From: an uncultured bacterium
Lineage (GTDB): Bacteria; Margulisbacteria; WOR-1; XYC2-FULL-46-14; WPAF01
Direction: 5' to 3'
Assembly (NCBI GenBank): GCA_903930225.1
Contig: CAIYXV010000130.1
Coordinates: 1 to 45,126, forward strand
DNA: 45,126 nucleotides
Shown here: positions 31,701 through 43,970 of the stretch, in pieces
How the letters are laid out: every line of letters begins with the position of its first letter
Position numbering within the stretch: the stretch's first letter is position 1
Translations under genes and position numbers: made by a program
The notes under the pieces: generated by a model
Told to the model about the DNA's origin: nothing
The model's database searches: none
What the model saw: only the letters and a program-made list of their open reading frames with translations

Positions 31701-33464
31701 AAATTTGACGGCTGGCTGGACCTTACTTCGGATATCGAGGGAACCGTGAAGGCCCCGCAGGTCACTTCTATTTTTAAAGGATCAAGAGTAGGCCTGGCAG
31801 GGATTAATTTTGACGAGTTTTCCGGCCAGGCAGCATATAATGCGGGCGTGCTAAGCGTCAACGGATTTAAGCTTATCCGGGGAAAAGACATTTCATTGCT
31901 TGATGGGTATCTTGATATCGGCAAGCAGACCGGTCATCTGCGGGCCAGCCTTGAAGGAGAAGCGGTCGGATTGGTGAATTTATTTAGCGATGATATCGAA
32001 TGGCGGGGAGGACGGTCAGAAGGCATTCTGGACGTCGATTTGAAACATGGGCGATTGGGGCTTAAAGGATATTTAAACTTAACCGAGGCCGATTTCTATA
32101 TTAAAAAGATCGATTCTGACCTGTATTCAGTGAACCTTACCATGGAATCGGACGGGAAAGAGCTTCTGGTAAGCTCCTTTCGCGGGACCTGGTTCGGGAA
32201 ATCAAGCCGGTATAAGCAGAACAGCCTTTCTGCCACCGGCTCCTTCGACTTTGACTCCGGACATACACAATGGCTGCTGGCCGATACGCATTTGAACCTT
32301 GATTTCCCTGATCTTTATAAAGGAGAAGCGCAGATCGGAGGATTGAGCCTGATCGGCGATCCCGGGAACCTTACGGTCAAAGGAAAGATAGACCTTAATG
32401 ACGGGATATTGAGCCTGCCGAAAGGAGTACAGTCAGGCGGAAGCGGGCCGGCGATTGCTGTGGAATCGCCGGTTAAATTCTATCTCCTGATAAACTTAAA
32501 TAAGAACATGTACCTAACCGCAGGAGATGTTATGACCCTGGACTTAAGCAACCTTTTTATGAATCTTGAAATGGCCGGTCAGGGCCTTCAGTTCACGGGA
32601 AGCGTTGCGGACCCAAAACTTTCAGGCAAGGTGAGCTTTAAACGCGGGACCGTCAATATCTTAAACCGGGAATTTTCACTGCTTTCGGAGGATGAGCAGA
32701 AACAGTATTATCCTTATGACCTATCGCAGGTTTCTGGAAATTACGCGCAGTTTGGCGGGGAGGGAGTAATGCCCACCCTACGGTTGTCCGCCATGGTCAA
32801 GGTGGAAGATCAGGCCCAGGTCGACAGCAATGGACGGGCCAAACAGGTTGTGATCATTTCAAACCTCAACGGGACGCTTCAATCCCAGGAAGAATCGAAA
32901 AGGCTTATGGTCAACTTTGACGCTTTTGAACAGGATCCTACCAAAACCTCTCCGCAAATGGTCAAAGCGAATTATTCCGATGACCAGATCAAATTGCTCC
33001 TGCTGCCGGATTTTATAAAATCCATGGCTGGTATAGGGAAGGCGGAGGGGGCAAACGGGCTGGTGGCCGATTATTTAAACAGCCGTATCCAGTCCCTGCT
33101 TTTCCGGAACCTGGAAAGAGGGATCGAGTCAGCGCTGGGGCTCGAAAGCTTGACCCTGGGATATAATTTCGGTTCTGATATCAGAAGGGCGCTGGGAGTA
33201 CAGGATACGGGGGTGGTAGAGCGGACCGGGTTCGGGGTTGGATTCGTCAAGGGATTCTTTGACAAGCTGTATATAGGTGTGAGATACTCACAAGATATAG
33301 GGCAGCAGCAGGTAGCCGGTCAGCAGAGCACTTTCTTGAATTATCAGGTAACCTACAAGTTGTCGCCGATCTGGTCGGTCGCCTATTACAGGGAGCCGGC
33401 CAATATTTATGACCTTAATTCCGGATATTACAAAACAACCCTGAATGCCGGATATTCATTCTAA
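28758..33464 (+). CDS. tamB: TamB-like translocation and assembly module protein (AsmA/DUF490 family)
   Basis: 1568 residues. The N-terminal hydrophobic anchor (VITIFILLASAFFISGFTF) is followed by a very long chain of amphipathic beta repeats (for example LSGSGDMDLTIAGPYDRIGA and LRGLDLNQIANRSPVVSGRI). It ends in the conserved TamB/DUF490 C-terminal block: YSDDQIKLLLLPDFIKSM, RNLERGIESALGLESL, FGVGFVKGFFDKLYIGVRYS and a final GYSF. By family knowledge such proteins bridge the periplasm as a hydrophobic groove, either helping outer-membrane protein insertion or carrying phospholipid. A BamA/TamA gene follows ten bases later, the usual pairing. Length is in the family's range (E. coli 1259). 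It starts on TAATG overlapping the previous stop and has no clear Shine-Dalgarno. Confidence 0.9.
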   Translation: MKKVITIFILLASAFFISGFTFSSMVSPLTGPVYQNIKEQAVASFSGMFSGKVTIGSAGGVVIGQIVLRDVRIGSDIRAQKIVIDFNPIEYAKAKGDVVPAITTIRVIGGKANIIRKKNGDINALHFLKPAKPGESAVPFKAKLVLEDCRANYLDEGGLPYRKRDHPFGTELSNIRGIVDLVRPPKVKLDLYALQAGSQIHFNGDINQENNQIALKLVARDLDLSNWGTYVVPYLDVKKGRTNLVLDISNDRMDVQLAGAYEKASFTVSGQVVNRLDLSVSIKNADLKSLKEMVPDARNIDLSGSGDMDLTIAGPYDRIGAKVSAAVSRAEIYGQKFSGNAKLDYADRKLSLTGSNIYAYGGNLVVSGEADLSSAVPVLKLTSDLRGLDLNQIANRSPVVSGRISGKAEATGRVDDLTGYLKSDLTACSVFGQPIDSGEASFSFKNGELKIDSIDLISEKARLSGSGSLSSDRWLKLTASAKGILLKGTGIMGDMQAKVNDFNGSVAFRLDDEFIKAPLKKLIASGTTEVSDIMIGDQVIDRAAGGITLYEGKIDLINSYLMKGSSIVYIAGEAGANIPTSISLSGNRIQLSDLKIINAFLPGELRNPSGTLDIDVKVGGKLDKLNSPEDLLNLSIRGKIAISNGNFGGMALNRVYLDAAWENREIKIQDLNIGTARSEIAGRYLIRNGSIEAQLTGNLDFDDFSPVTKRAGIISGLGKVSLSLKGDPRSPQGTATISMKGMRYNSIQLQSIDGAIENRGAKLTLSRPIVIVADKEDQLKISGGAVLGEELNKSDLKLELQLEKGNIIIFADLVKNIYMEASKFSKTYNSGPISIDTGKIGIWPPIFSDPAYHEGKYGRYLKYFEKVSSEVSDYQKKYEIPALMKMTGSITGKLKISGTIENPTAELVSYIYNGSYGNYNFDLLSANAMYSGGTFIVKGLSIMDGNGRADIWGTISHEGGLNLKATAQSLPLNIIRIAVDKKFDGWLDLTSDIEGTVKAPQVTSIFKGSRVGLAGINFDEFSGQAAYNAGVLSVNGFKLIRGKDISLLDGYLDIGKQTGHLRASLEGEAVGLVNLFSDDIEWRGGRSEGILDVDLKHGRLGLKGYLNLTEADFYIKKIDSDLYSVNLTMESDGKELLVSSFRGTWFGKSSRYKQNSLSATGSFDFDSGHTQWLLADTHLNLDFPDLYKGEAQIGGLSLIGDPGNLTVKGKIDLNDGILSLPKGVQSGGSGPAIAVESPVKFYLLINLNKNMYLTAGDVMTLDLSNLFMNLEMAGQGLQFTGSVADPKLSGKVSFKRGTVNILNREFSLLSEDEQKQYYPYDLSQVSGNYAQFGGEGVMPTLRLSAMVKVEDQAQVDSNGRAKQVVIISNLNGTLQSQEESKRLMVNFDAFEQDPTKTSPQMVKANYSDDQIKLLLLPDFIKSMAGIGKAEGANGLVADYLNSRIQSLLFRNLERGIESALGLESLTLGYNFGSDIRRALGVQDTGVVERTGFGVGFVKGFFDKLYIGVRYSQDIGQQQVAGQQSTFLNYQVTYKLSPIWSVAYYREPANIYDLNSGYYKTTLNAGYSF

Positions 33465-33474
33465 GGAGAAACCA

Positions 33475-35142
33475 ATGAAAAAATTATTAATGATAATGAT
33501 GGTCATGGCTATAATGACGGTCCCGGTCCTGGCGGATACGATCGAGGCCGCCGCCAAGATCAGCGCGATAGATATTGTCGGACTTAAGCACGCGCCTGAA
33601 AGCGAAGTGCGCGCGGCTTTGTTTTCGCGCGTGGGCGAGAATCTCGACGAACAAAAACTTAACAACGACATTAAAGCGATCTACGCTCTGGGGTATTTTG
33701 AGGACGTTACCTCCGACATGTCGGATTTCAAGGATGGGACAAAGATCATCTATAAAGTCATAGAGAACCCGATCTTAGTTAAAGTGAGTGTCGAAGGGAA
33801 CACTGTGTTTTCCACAGCCGAACTGTTGTCTCGGGTATCCCTTAAATCGGGCCAGCCCTTAAACTACAAGTCAATGCGGTCAGATATCGAAACGATCAAT
33901 CAACTCTACAAAAAAGCCGGATACATAATGTCCCGGGTAGCGGATGTTTCGGTCGGCAAGGATAAATCCAGCGTTCAATTTCAGATCATTGAGGGGATGG
34001 TTGAGGGTGTTACCCTGGAAGGCAATGATGTGACCCGGGATTACGTTATTTTAAGAGAAATGAACACTAAAGCCGGATCGATCCTCAACGAAGAAGTACT
34101 GTCAAAGGATCTGCGCCGGGTGTTTAACCTTGGCTTTTTCTCGGAAATAACGCCTCTGTTCGAAGCGGGATCGACCCCGGATAAGACCGTTATGAAGTTA
34201 AAGCTGACCGAGACCCGGACCAACACCATTAATTTCGGCGGAGGGTATGGGGAGCAGGAAGGCTGGTTCGGGTTTGCCGATCTGCAGATCAACAATTTAA
34301 TGGGCACCGCCCAGGGCCTGATGCTTAAAGGGCAAGCCGGTCAGCAGATGACCACGTATCAGCTTAAATATTTTAATCCCTGGATGCTTCCAGAAAAGCT
34401 GGGGGACCGGACATCTTTTACCATGAGACTGTGGAACACGATGGGAACGGATATTTATTTGACCCAGCAGGATGAGTTCCACGTCGGCTGGGATACGACC
34501 ATCGGAAAAACACTTAAGGACGATTATCAGACCTCCTTCTCTCTCGGATTCGAAAGGGTCACCCCCCGGGGGTCGGCCACTTTTGAAGGATACGATTCGG
34601 CCTTTTTCGGCTGGAACTTTTCTTACGACACCCGCGACTTCTGGATGAACCCGACCAAGGGGGTTTACCACACCCTTTCATTCAAGCAGGGCTTCAAGCA
34701 GACCGACGTCACGACCAGCTATACCAAATTCGGACTGGATCTCAATGCCTATTATCCGATCAGGGAGCACCAGGTGCTGGCCTGGCATCTGGGGTCGGGC
34801 GTTGGGGTGGGGGATATCCCGCTGGGCGAGCTCTACTATGTCGGCGGCCCGACCACGGTCCGCGGCTACGGAATAAACGACGTTCATAAAGGCGTTTACC
34901 GGCTGATCGGCAATCTTGAATACCGCTATACCTTTAATGATATCTTTCAGGGTGTGATATTTGTCGATGCCGGCGACGCCTGGAACTATGGACTGCCGGA
35001 TAAAAGTAGTTTTCTTACCGGCTGGGGGCCGGGCTTGAGGCTGAATACGCCGATGGGCCCGATCCGTCTTGATTACGGCATCGGCGCCGGGAAGAACTAC
35101 GGTGAAGGGATCCTTCACTTCTCGATCGGACAGGCCTTTTAA
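33475..35142 (+). CDS. bamA: Outer-membrane assembly protein, BamA/TamA (Omp85) family
   Basis: 555 residues from the ATG at 33475, which has AAGGAGA seven bases upstream and opens a signal peptide (MKKLLMIMMVMAIMTVPVLA). Three POTRA domains follow: IDIVGLKHAPESEVRAALF, VSVEGNTVFSTAELLSRV and VTLEGNDVTRDYVILREM. The 16-strand barrel contains the loop-6 motif VRGY (GPTTVRGYGINDV) and ends with a terminal Phe (LHFSIGQAF), the standard sorting signal. Three POTRAs and ~560 residues are TamA-like, but many non-proteobacterial diderms have only one Omp85 protein, which then serves as BamA. A second copy elsewhere in the genome would favour TamA. It sits in the tamB operon. Confidence 0.9.
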   Translation: MKKLLMIMMVMAIMTVPVLADTIEAAAKISAIDIVGLKHAPESEVRAALFSRVGENLDEQKLNNDIKAIYALGYFEDVTSDMSDFKDGTKIIYKVIENPILVKVSVEGNTVFSTAELLSRVSLKSGQPLNYKSMRSDIETINQLYKKAGYIMSRVADVSVGKDKSSVQFQIIEGMVEGVTLEGNDVTRDYVILREMNTKAGSILNEEVLSKDLRRVFNLGFFSEITPLFEAGSTPDKTVMKLKLTETRTNTINFGGGYGEQEGWFGFADLQINNLMGTAQGLMLKGQAGQQMTTYQLKYFNPWMLPEKLGDRTSFTMRLWNTMGTDIYLTQQDEFHVGWDTTIGKTLKDDYQTSFSLGFERVTPRGSATFEGYDSAFFGWNFSYDTRDFWMNPTKGVYHTLSFKQGFKQTDVTTSYTKFGLDLNAYYPIREHQVLAWHLGSGVGVGDIPLGELYYVGGPTTVRGYGINDVHKGVYRLIGNLEYRYTFNDIFQGVIFVDAGDAWNYGLPDKSSFLTGWGPGLRLNTPMGPIRLDYGIGAGKNYGEGILHFSIGQAF

Positions 35143-35162
35143 TTAATTAATATGGCGTATCA

Positions 35163-35786
35163 ATGAAAAATACCTGCCTGCCGGCAGGCAGGTCAAATGA
35201 AGACAAATTATTTGATATATATCTTCGCGAACTGACCGAATGGAATAAAAAGTTTAATCTAACCTCGGTCGACGACCCCGCTCAAATAAAAGTTCGGCAT
35301 TTTGAAGATTCACTTTCTATCCTGCAGGCGATCGATCTTACCAACCAATACGTGGCGGACGTGGGAGCGGGGGCGGGGTTTCCCGGCATTCCGCTTAAGA
35401 TCGTCCGGCCGGACCTGACGCTGGTGCTGATCGAGGCCACCCGCAAGAAGGTCGACTTTCTCAATCATGTTATCGGAGCGCTTAAATTGGAAAAGACAGT
35501 TGCGGTGTGGGGGAGAGCGGAACAGCTTAACCGGGAAGAAAAGTATAAAGAAAAATTCGATGTCGTGGTTTCGCGGGCGGTGTCGAAACTGCCGGAATTA
35601 TGCGGATACTGCATTCCATTCCTTAAAAAAGGCGGGATCTTCGCGGCGATGAAGCAGGAGCAGGTGGAAGAGGAGCTGTCGTTGGCAAAAGATCGGCTTA
35701 TAAAACTGTCGGCCGCGGTGAAAATGATTAAAAAAGTGACGGTCGGCGGGATAATCCGTTCTATAGTATTGATTGAAAAATTGTAA
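35163..35786 (+). CDS. rsmG: 16S rRNA (guanine-N7) methyltransferase RsmG
   Basis: 207 residues. RsmG (GidB) methylates G527 of 16S rRNA. Diagnostic blocks are EWNKKFNLTSVDDPAQIKVR, HFEDSLSILQAI, the SAM site VADVGAGAGFPGIPLKI and VVSRAVSKLPEL. The first codons run through a 22-bp perfect palindrome (35172-35193), giving an unusual N-terminus (NTCLPAGRSNED) ahead of the conserved DKLFDIYLRELTEW. No convincing later ATG exists in frame, so the palindrome seems to be translated. The gene is followed by parA and parB, a classic order often found near the replication origin. The parA promoter lies inside its 3' end. Confidence 0.9.
   Translation: MKNTCLPAGRSNEDKLFDIYLRELTEWNKKFNLTSVDDPAQIKVRHFEDSLSILQAIDLTNQYVADVGAGAGFPGIPLKIVRPDLTLVLIEATRKKVDFLNHVIGALKLEKTVAVWGRAEQLNREEKYKEKFDVVVSRAVSKLPELCGYCIPFLKKGGIFAAMKQEQVEEELSLAKDRLIKLSAAVKMIKKVTVGGIIRSIVLIEKL
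35172..35193. repeat. 22-bp perfect palindrome in the rsmG 5' coding end
   Basis: Half-site ACCTGCCTGCC followed by its exact reverse complement. The encoded CLPAGR peptide is one I associate with dispersed palindromes in several uncultured bacterial genomes. The palindrome lies just after the start codon and could fold at the ribosome-binding region of the message. Confidence 0.7.
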
Positions 35787-35801
35787 ACGGCTTGGTATAA
35801 T
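35773..35801 (+). promoter_or_regulatory. parAB promoter (near-leaderless)
   Basis: TTGAAA (35773-35778), 17-bp spacer, TATAAT (35796-35801), inside and just after the end of rsmG. The parA ATG at 35812 lies ten bases after the -10. Confidence 0.65.
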
Positions 35802-35811
35802 TGACATTCCA

Positions 35812-36579
35812 ATGGGGCAGACCACATCCTTCGTCAATCAAAAAGGCGGGGTCGGTAAAACCACGACAACCATCAATCTCGCGGCTTATCTGGCCACTTT
35901 CGGTAAAAAAGTACTCCTGATCGATAGCGATCCGCAGGGGAACGCGTCGGTAGGGGTTGGGATCGACCGTGGCAAACTGGAACTCTGCCTTTATAATGTC
36001 CTGATCGAGAGCTACCCCATCTCCAGCGTGATCCAGAAAACCAATCTAAGCAATCTCGACATCGTCCCGTCCACGGCCAAGCTGGCGGGCGCGGAGGTCG
36101 AGCTGGTCGGAGAGGCGGAAAGGGAGATGCGGCTCAAGAACGCTCTCTTAGAAGTAAAAGATTATTACGATTACATCCTGATCGATTGCCCCCCGTCGCT
36201 CAATCTTTTGACCGTTAACGCGCTGGCCGCCTCTGATGAAGTGATCATTCCTATTCAATGCGAATACTACGCGCTGGAAGGGATCAGCCAGTTGGTTAAG
36301 ACGCTTGACCTGGTCAGGGAAGGGCTGAACCCGATGCTTAAGATCGGCGGCATCATATTGACCATGTATGATTCGCGGACCGTGCTCTCGAACCAGGTGG
36401 CGGAAGAAGCCCGCCGGCATTTCGGCAACAAAGTCTTTGAGACCATCATTCCCAGGAACGTGCGCCTGGCGGAGGCTCCGAGCTTCGGGCAGCCGATCAT
36501 ATTCTACGATCCGTCGAGCTCCGGCGCGACGGCTTATGAAAAATTATCCAGGGAGGTGATCGGTGATTATGCAGCCTAA
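35812..36579 (+). CDS. parA: Chromosome partitioning ATPase ParA
   Basis: 255 residues from the ATG at 35812; upstream extension to 35773 would read through the promoter. The deviant Walker A FVNQKGGVGKTTT (Lys ~16), IDSDPQGNASVGVG, the switch region DYILIDCPPSLNLLTVNA and IPIQCEYYALEGISQL are those of the Soj/ParA group. ParA forms ATP-dependent dimers on the nucleoid and moves ParB-bound origins. parB follows with a 11-bp overlap. No parS site (a TGTTTCACGTGAAACA-like 16-mer) was noticed in the window. Confidence 0.95.
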   Translation: MGQTTSFVNQKGGVGKTTTTINLAAYLATFGKKVLLIDSDPQGNASVGVGIDRGKLELCLYNVLIESYPISSVIQKTNLSNLDIVPSTAKLAGAEVELVGEAEREMRLKNALLEVKDYYDYILIDCPPSLNLLTVNALAASDEVIIPIQCEYYALEGISQLVKTLDLVREGLNPMLKIGGIILTMYDSRTVLSNQVAEEARRHFGNKVFETIIPRNVRLAEAPSFGQPIIFYDPSSSGATAYEKLSREVIGDYAA

Positions 36580-37507
36580 AAAAGGACTGGGAAAAGGATT
36601 GAACGCATTGATCCCGCAGGGTTCCGTGTTCACGGGCGGCCGCACGATCGTGAACATTGAGATCAGCAAGGTGACGCCGAACCCGAGACAGCCGCGCACC
36701 GTATTCAAGGACGAGAGCCTGGCCGAACTTGCCGACAGTATAAAGAGCAAAGGCATCGCCCAGCCAATACTGGTAAGGACGCGCAAAGGCGGATACGAAC
36801 TGGTGGCCGGAGAGCGGAGGCTGCGCGCGGCAAAACTGGCCGGACTTTCGTCCGTGCCGGCGATCATCAAGGATTTTAGCGATGAGGACAGCGTTGAGCT
36901 CTCCATTATTGAAAATGTCCAGAGGGAAGACTTAAATCCGATGGACGAGGCGGAAGCCTACGATAAACTGATAACCGAGTTCAAGCTCACCCAGCAGGAA
37001 GTGGCAAAAAAAGTAGGGAAGAACCGTTCAACGGTGGGCAACGCCCTCCGGTTCATAGAACTGCCGGCCGAGATCAAAAAATCACTGCGAAAAGAGGAGA
37101 TCTCGGGCGGCCACGCCCGGGCGCTGCTTGCCATAGGCGACAAGGAGAAAATGTTTCTGGTGTTTCGCGATGTGATAAAGAACAAGCTCTCCGTGCGCGA
37201 TATCGAGGTCCTGGTATACGGCGCGCCCAAGACCGATGAAGGAAAAAAGAAGACAAAAAGGAAGACTGAGGTAAAGAACCCGGAGCTTCAGCCCTTCATC
37301 GACAAATTATCGGGCCACTTCGGGACAAAGGTCGCGATAAAGGGAACGGTGGCCAGGGGAAGGATCGAGGTTGAATACTATTCCCAGGAAGACCTGGAAA
37401 GACTGTTCGAGATCATGACCGGACAAAAGAATGCCCGGCCGGAAAAAATGGAGACATTGGATGCGCCGATCGCACCGGATGAGGAGGTGACCGCAGTTGT
37501 TGAGTAA
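36569..37507 (+). CDS. parB: Chromosome partitioning protein ParB
   Basis: 312 residues from the ATG at 36569, which lies eight bases after GGAGGTGAT; a GTG at 36563 is too close to that site. The N-terminus KKGLGKGLNALIP is typical (ParA-stimulating end). The CTPase/ParB box GERRLRAAKLAGLSSVPAII, the helix-turn-helix TQQEVAKKVGKNRSTVGNAL and a C-terminal dimerisation part (EVEYYSQEDLERLFEIM) are all present. ParB loads at parS and slides along DNA. A Lys-rich linker (KKKTKRKTEVKN) separates the DNA-binding core from the dimerisation end. A further small gene follows immediately. Confidence 0.95.
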   Translation: MQPKKGLGKGLNALIPQGSVFTGGRTIVNIEISKVTPNPRQPRTVFKDESLAELADSIKSKGIAQPILVRTRKGGYELVAGERRLRAAKLAGLSSVPAIIKDFSDEDSVELSIIENVQREDLNPMDEAEAYDKLITEFKLTQQEVAKKVGKNRSTVGNALRFIELPAEIKKSLRKEEISGGHARALLAIGDKEKMFLVFRDVIKNKLSVRDIEVLVYGAPKTDEGKKKTKRKTEVKNPELQPFIDKLSGHFGTKVAIKGTVARGRIEVEYYSQEDLERLFEIMTGQKNARPEKMETLDAPIAPDEEVTAVVE

Positions 37508-37632
37508 GATCATCAAAATATTGATCGGCATCGCGCTGATCGCTCTGGGTATCTGGACGATCGTTATCTGGTGGGGGGATGTCCTGTCCCTGATCCGCGG
37601 CGGAATCGGGATGGGGCTGATCCTGGCCGGAC

Positions 37633-37658
<26 letters not shown>
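37500..37658 (+). CDS. 52-residue two-helix membrane peptide downstream of parB
   Basis: A short frame starting TTG at 37500 (or TTG at 37497) encodes LSKIIKILIGIALIALG, then IWTIVIWWGDVLSLIRG and GIGMGLILAGLIAFAVLD. That is two transmembrane helices joined by a short loop. GAGGAGGTGA lies 7-10 bases ahead, inside parB, a strong ribosome site. It overlaps the parB stop by 8-11 bases and runs 26 bp into the end of the convergent ATPase gene. No family recognised. It is likely co-expressed with parAB. Confidence 0.65.
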
Positions 37659-40208
<2,550 letters not shown>

Positions 40209-40212
<4 letters not shown>

Positions 40213-40460
40213 CTCTTTTCCTGTCCCTCCGGTATTTTTTTATTCACTGACCTTGACATTTTTTCGATCGCTTCTTCAGCGGTCAGGCCGTCTTTGGCAG
40301 CCTCCCTTAAGACCCGGTAGAGTATTTGGGTGCTTTCGCTGGATTGAAAGATCGATTTGTTCAGCTGCGCCTCAAAAGCGGCCTTTGCTTCAGGAGAAAG
40401 TATCTTGTAAGTGTTGATGAACGCTCCTACCTGGTCGTTCAGATCATCGAAATTTGGCAT
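40209..40460 (-). CDS. Small helical protein upstream of the P-type ATPase
   Basis: 83 residues from the ATG at 40460; the ATG at 40469 lies one base after the -10 box and would precede the expected transcription start. The sequence (MPNFDDLNDQVGAFINTYKI, then LSPEAKAAFEAQLNKSI, LYRVLREAAKDGLTAEEAIE) appears wholly alpha-helical, acidic early and basic at the end. It has no signal, membrane segment or metal site. No family recognised. Coupled to the ATPase by an ATGA overlap, it might be a regulatory subunit, but that is context only. Confidence 0.65.
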
Positions 40461-40462
40461 AT

Positions 40463-40492
40463 TTGTCATTATTATATCATATATGGTATAAT
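40463..40492. promoter_or_regulatory. Back-to-back promoters of the ATPase operon (-) and DUF1015 gene (+)
   Basis: Minus: TGaTATAAT (40471-40479) ends ten bases before the ATG at 40460. Plus: TTGTCA (40463-40468), 18 bp, TATAAT (40487-40492), 13 bases before the ATG at 40506. The two -10 boxes are the arms of a near-palindrome (40471-40492), so polymerases on the two strands probably exclude each other. Confidence 0.6.
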
Positions 40493-40505
40493 TACATTAT
40501 AAAGT

Positions 40506-41840
40506 ATGGCAAAGATCTATCCATTCAAGGGCATTCTTTACAATAAAAAAAAGATCAAGAACCTCAACGCCGTAATGTCGCCTCCTTATGATGTGATCTC
40601 ACCGGAACAACAGGATAATTTTTACAATATATCCGACTATAACATGATCAAGCTGGTGCTGGGCAAGGAATTTGCGGGGGACACGCAGTATAACAACAAA
40701 TACGTGCGCGCGGCCGCGACCTTTGAAGGGTGGATGCGACACGAAATACTGCTTCAGGATCCCAAACCGGCGATCTATATATATGAACAGAAGTTTTCCG
40801 CCGCCGGAAAGACCTGGGAGAGGCTGGGATTCATCGCGCTTATGAGGGTCGAGGACGGAGGAAGAAGCAAGCTTTACCCGCATGAGGAAACCCTGATGGC
40901 TCCCAAGATGGACCGGGTGGAGCTGATTCGGGCGACCCAGGCCAACTTTGACTGTATCTTTACGCTTTATCAGGACCCGGAGAACAAGCTCTTCAAGGCC
41001 ATGCGCAAGTCCATGCGCCGAAAACCGTTCATCGATGTGAAAGACCAGGACAAGGTTGTTCACCGGCTGTGGAGGATCGATTCCCGTCCGGTGATCAACA
41101 AGTTCATGAAAGAAATAAAGGATAAATCCATCTTTATTGCCGACGGGCATCACCGCTTCGAGGCGGCGACCAGGTTCAAGAACGAGATGAAGGAGCGGAA
41201 CACGCGTTTTTCGGAAGATGAAGCTTACAACCACGTAATGATGTATTTCACGCCGGTCGAAGGGAAAGGCCTCCTGGTCCTGCCGATCCACCGCCTGGTG
41301 GTGCCGGTCCCGCACCTTGAGATCAACAGTTTTGAAGAAGAGCTGAAGCAGTATTTCGACATTAAGCTGTTCCCCTATTCGAAAAAGACCGAGCCGCAGG
41401 CGAGGAAAAAAGCGATCAAAGAAATGGAAAAAAGCGCCGACCGGCATTCCTTTGTAATGGGGATAAAGGACATACAAAGATATTATCTATTGACCTTAAA
41501 GAGCGAGGACCTGGTTGACCAGATGCTTGAGGAAGAAAAACCGGCGGCCTACAAGCATCTTGATGTGACCATCCTTCATACGATCGTGATGAAAAAGATC
41601 CTGGGGCTGACGCAGGAAGAGCAGATCAGCTATGCCAAAGATATTGAAGAATCGATTGCCGGGATCCATAAAGGTCCGTATCAGTTCGTCTTCCTTATGA
41701 ATCCTACCCGGGTTCCCGATATCATCGAGATCGCGGCCAGGGGAGAGAAGATGCCGCAGAAATCAACTTTCTTCTATCCCAAGCTTCTCTCCGGCCTGGT
41801 CATGAACAAGATCGTGCATGGAGAGAAGATCGAATACTAG
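40506..41840 (+). CDS. DUF1015 family protein
   Basis: 444 residues. IYPFKGILYNKKKIKNLNAV, MSPPYDVISPEQQ, KLYPHEETLMAPKMDR, ADGHHRFEAATRFKNEM and the C-terminal VFLMNPTRVPDIIEIAARGE match the DUF1015 (COG4198) family throughout. The conserved GHHR block is probably part of an active or nucleotide site. The family is widespread and sometimes next to serine-pathway genes, but its reaction is not established. The product is cytoplasmic. Complete, usual length (~400-440). It stands alone with its own promoter, convergent with the 43-residue ORF (11 bp between ends). Confidence 0.85.
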   Translation: MAKIYPFKGILYNKKKIKNLNAVMSPPYDVISPEQQDNFYNISDYNMIKLVLGKEFAGDTQYNNKYVRAAATFEGWMRHEILLQDPKPAIYIYEQKFSAAGKTWERLGFIALMRVEDGGRSKLYPHEETLMAPKMDRVELIRATQANFDCIFTLYQDPENKLFKAMRKSMRRKPFIDVKDQDKVVHRLWRIDSRPVINKFMKEIKDKSIFIADGHHRFEAATRFKNEMKERNTRFSEDEAYNHVMMYFTPVEGKGLLVLPIHRLVVPVPHLEINSFEEELKQYFDIKLFPYSKKTEPQARKKAIKEMEKSADRHSFVMGIKDIQRYYLLTLKSEDLVDQMLEEEKPAAYKHLDVTILHTIVMKKILGLTQEEQISYAKDIEESIAGIHKGPYQFVFLMNPTRVPDIIEIAARGEKMPQKSTFFYPKLLSGLVMNKIVHGEKIEY

Positions 41841-41851
41841 TATCGTCTATC

Positions 41852-41975
41852 TTATTCCACCTTTTCGTAAGAGATTATCCTTTCTTTAAGCCAGACCCAT
41901 CTCAGCCAGGCGTGGAGTTCCTTCGAGGTCATGTAGATCTCCCGGATGTGATTGAAAGGGAGCTGATAGATCACT

Positions 41976-41983
<8 letters not shown>
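41852..41983 (-). CDS. 43-residue ORF downstream of comM
   Basis: The frame reads MYKVIYQLPFNHIREIYMT, then SKELHAWLRWVWLKERII and SYEKVE. An AAGGAGGTGA ribosome site, one of the best in the window, ends five bases ahead of the ATG. The start overlaps the comM stop by eight bases, so translation is probably coupled. The peptide is rich in Trp, Tyr and His with a basic amphipathic middle. No signal peptide. I do not recognise it. Confidence 0.65.
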
Positions 41984-43506
<1,523 letters not shown>

Positions 43507-43526
<20 letters not shown>

Positions 43527-43875
43527 CCTTTATATGCTCAATCGCGACCGAGCCGTCGGTCCCAGTATTAAAGGACACGACATCAAAGCGGCAGTTTACG
43601 CCCCGGATGTTTTTTTTCATAAGATAAGTTTGGGCGGCGTGGATAATGCTCTGGCGCTTACTTTTTCTGACCGCGCCGAGCGGCGAGCCGAAGCTGCGAA
43701 AGGAATAATTCTTTACCTCTATGAAGACGAGGACGCTTCCGTCATACGCGATGAGGTCGACCTCTCCCTGCTGGGAACGAAAATTCCTTTCAACGACGCG
43801 GAACCCTTTTTTTGCCAGGTATTCGCAGGCGGCGTTTTCTCCCCGATCCCCAAGCTCCTTGCTTTCTTTTGCCAT
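43507..43875 (-). CDS. yraN: YraN family (UPF0102) endonuclease-like protein
   Basis: 122 residues from the ATG at 43875; the open frame continues upstream to 44004, but only through the hup terminator. KELGDRGENAACEYLAKKGF, NFRSQQGEVDLIAYDGSVLVF, IEVKN and KSKRQSIIHAAQTYL are the conserved blocks of UPF0102. The fold is restriction-endonuclease-like (GEVDLIA ... FIEVK resembling the PD-(D/E)xK site). Role unknown; probably DNA-related given its constant neighbours rnhB and comM. Length is typical. Confidence 0.9.
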
Positions 43876-43970
43876 GATGCCTGCGGTAAAGCAATTATCA
43901 TTCCCGGATAAAAGGGGGAAAAGCGCGGTTAATGGATAGATTTTCGTCGGAGAGGCGTTAAAATTCGTCT

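Noticed and set aside
33790-33830. A DnaA-box-like TTTTCCACA near the rsmG-parA-parB region, as a possible oriC
   Set aside because: Only one such site was noticed and it is inside bamA. There is no AT-rich unwinding stretch, box cluster or dnaA/dnaN neighbour.
35812-37507. parS sites near parAB
   Set aside because: I found no 16-bp palindrome close to TGTTTCACGTGAAACA by eye; a short GTTTCAC near 19807 is not palindromic.
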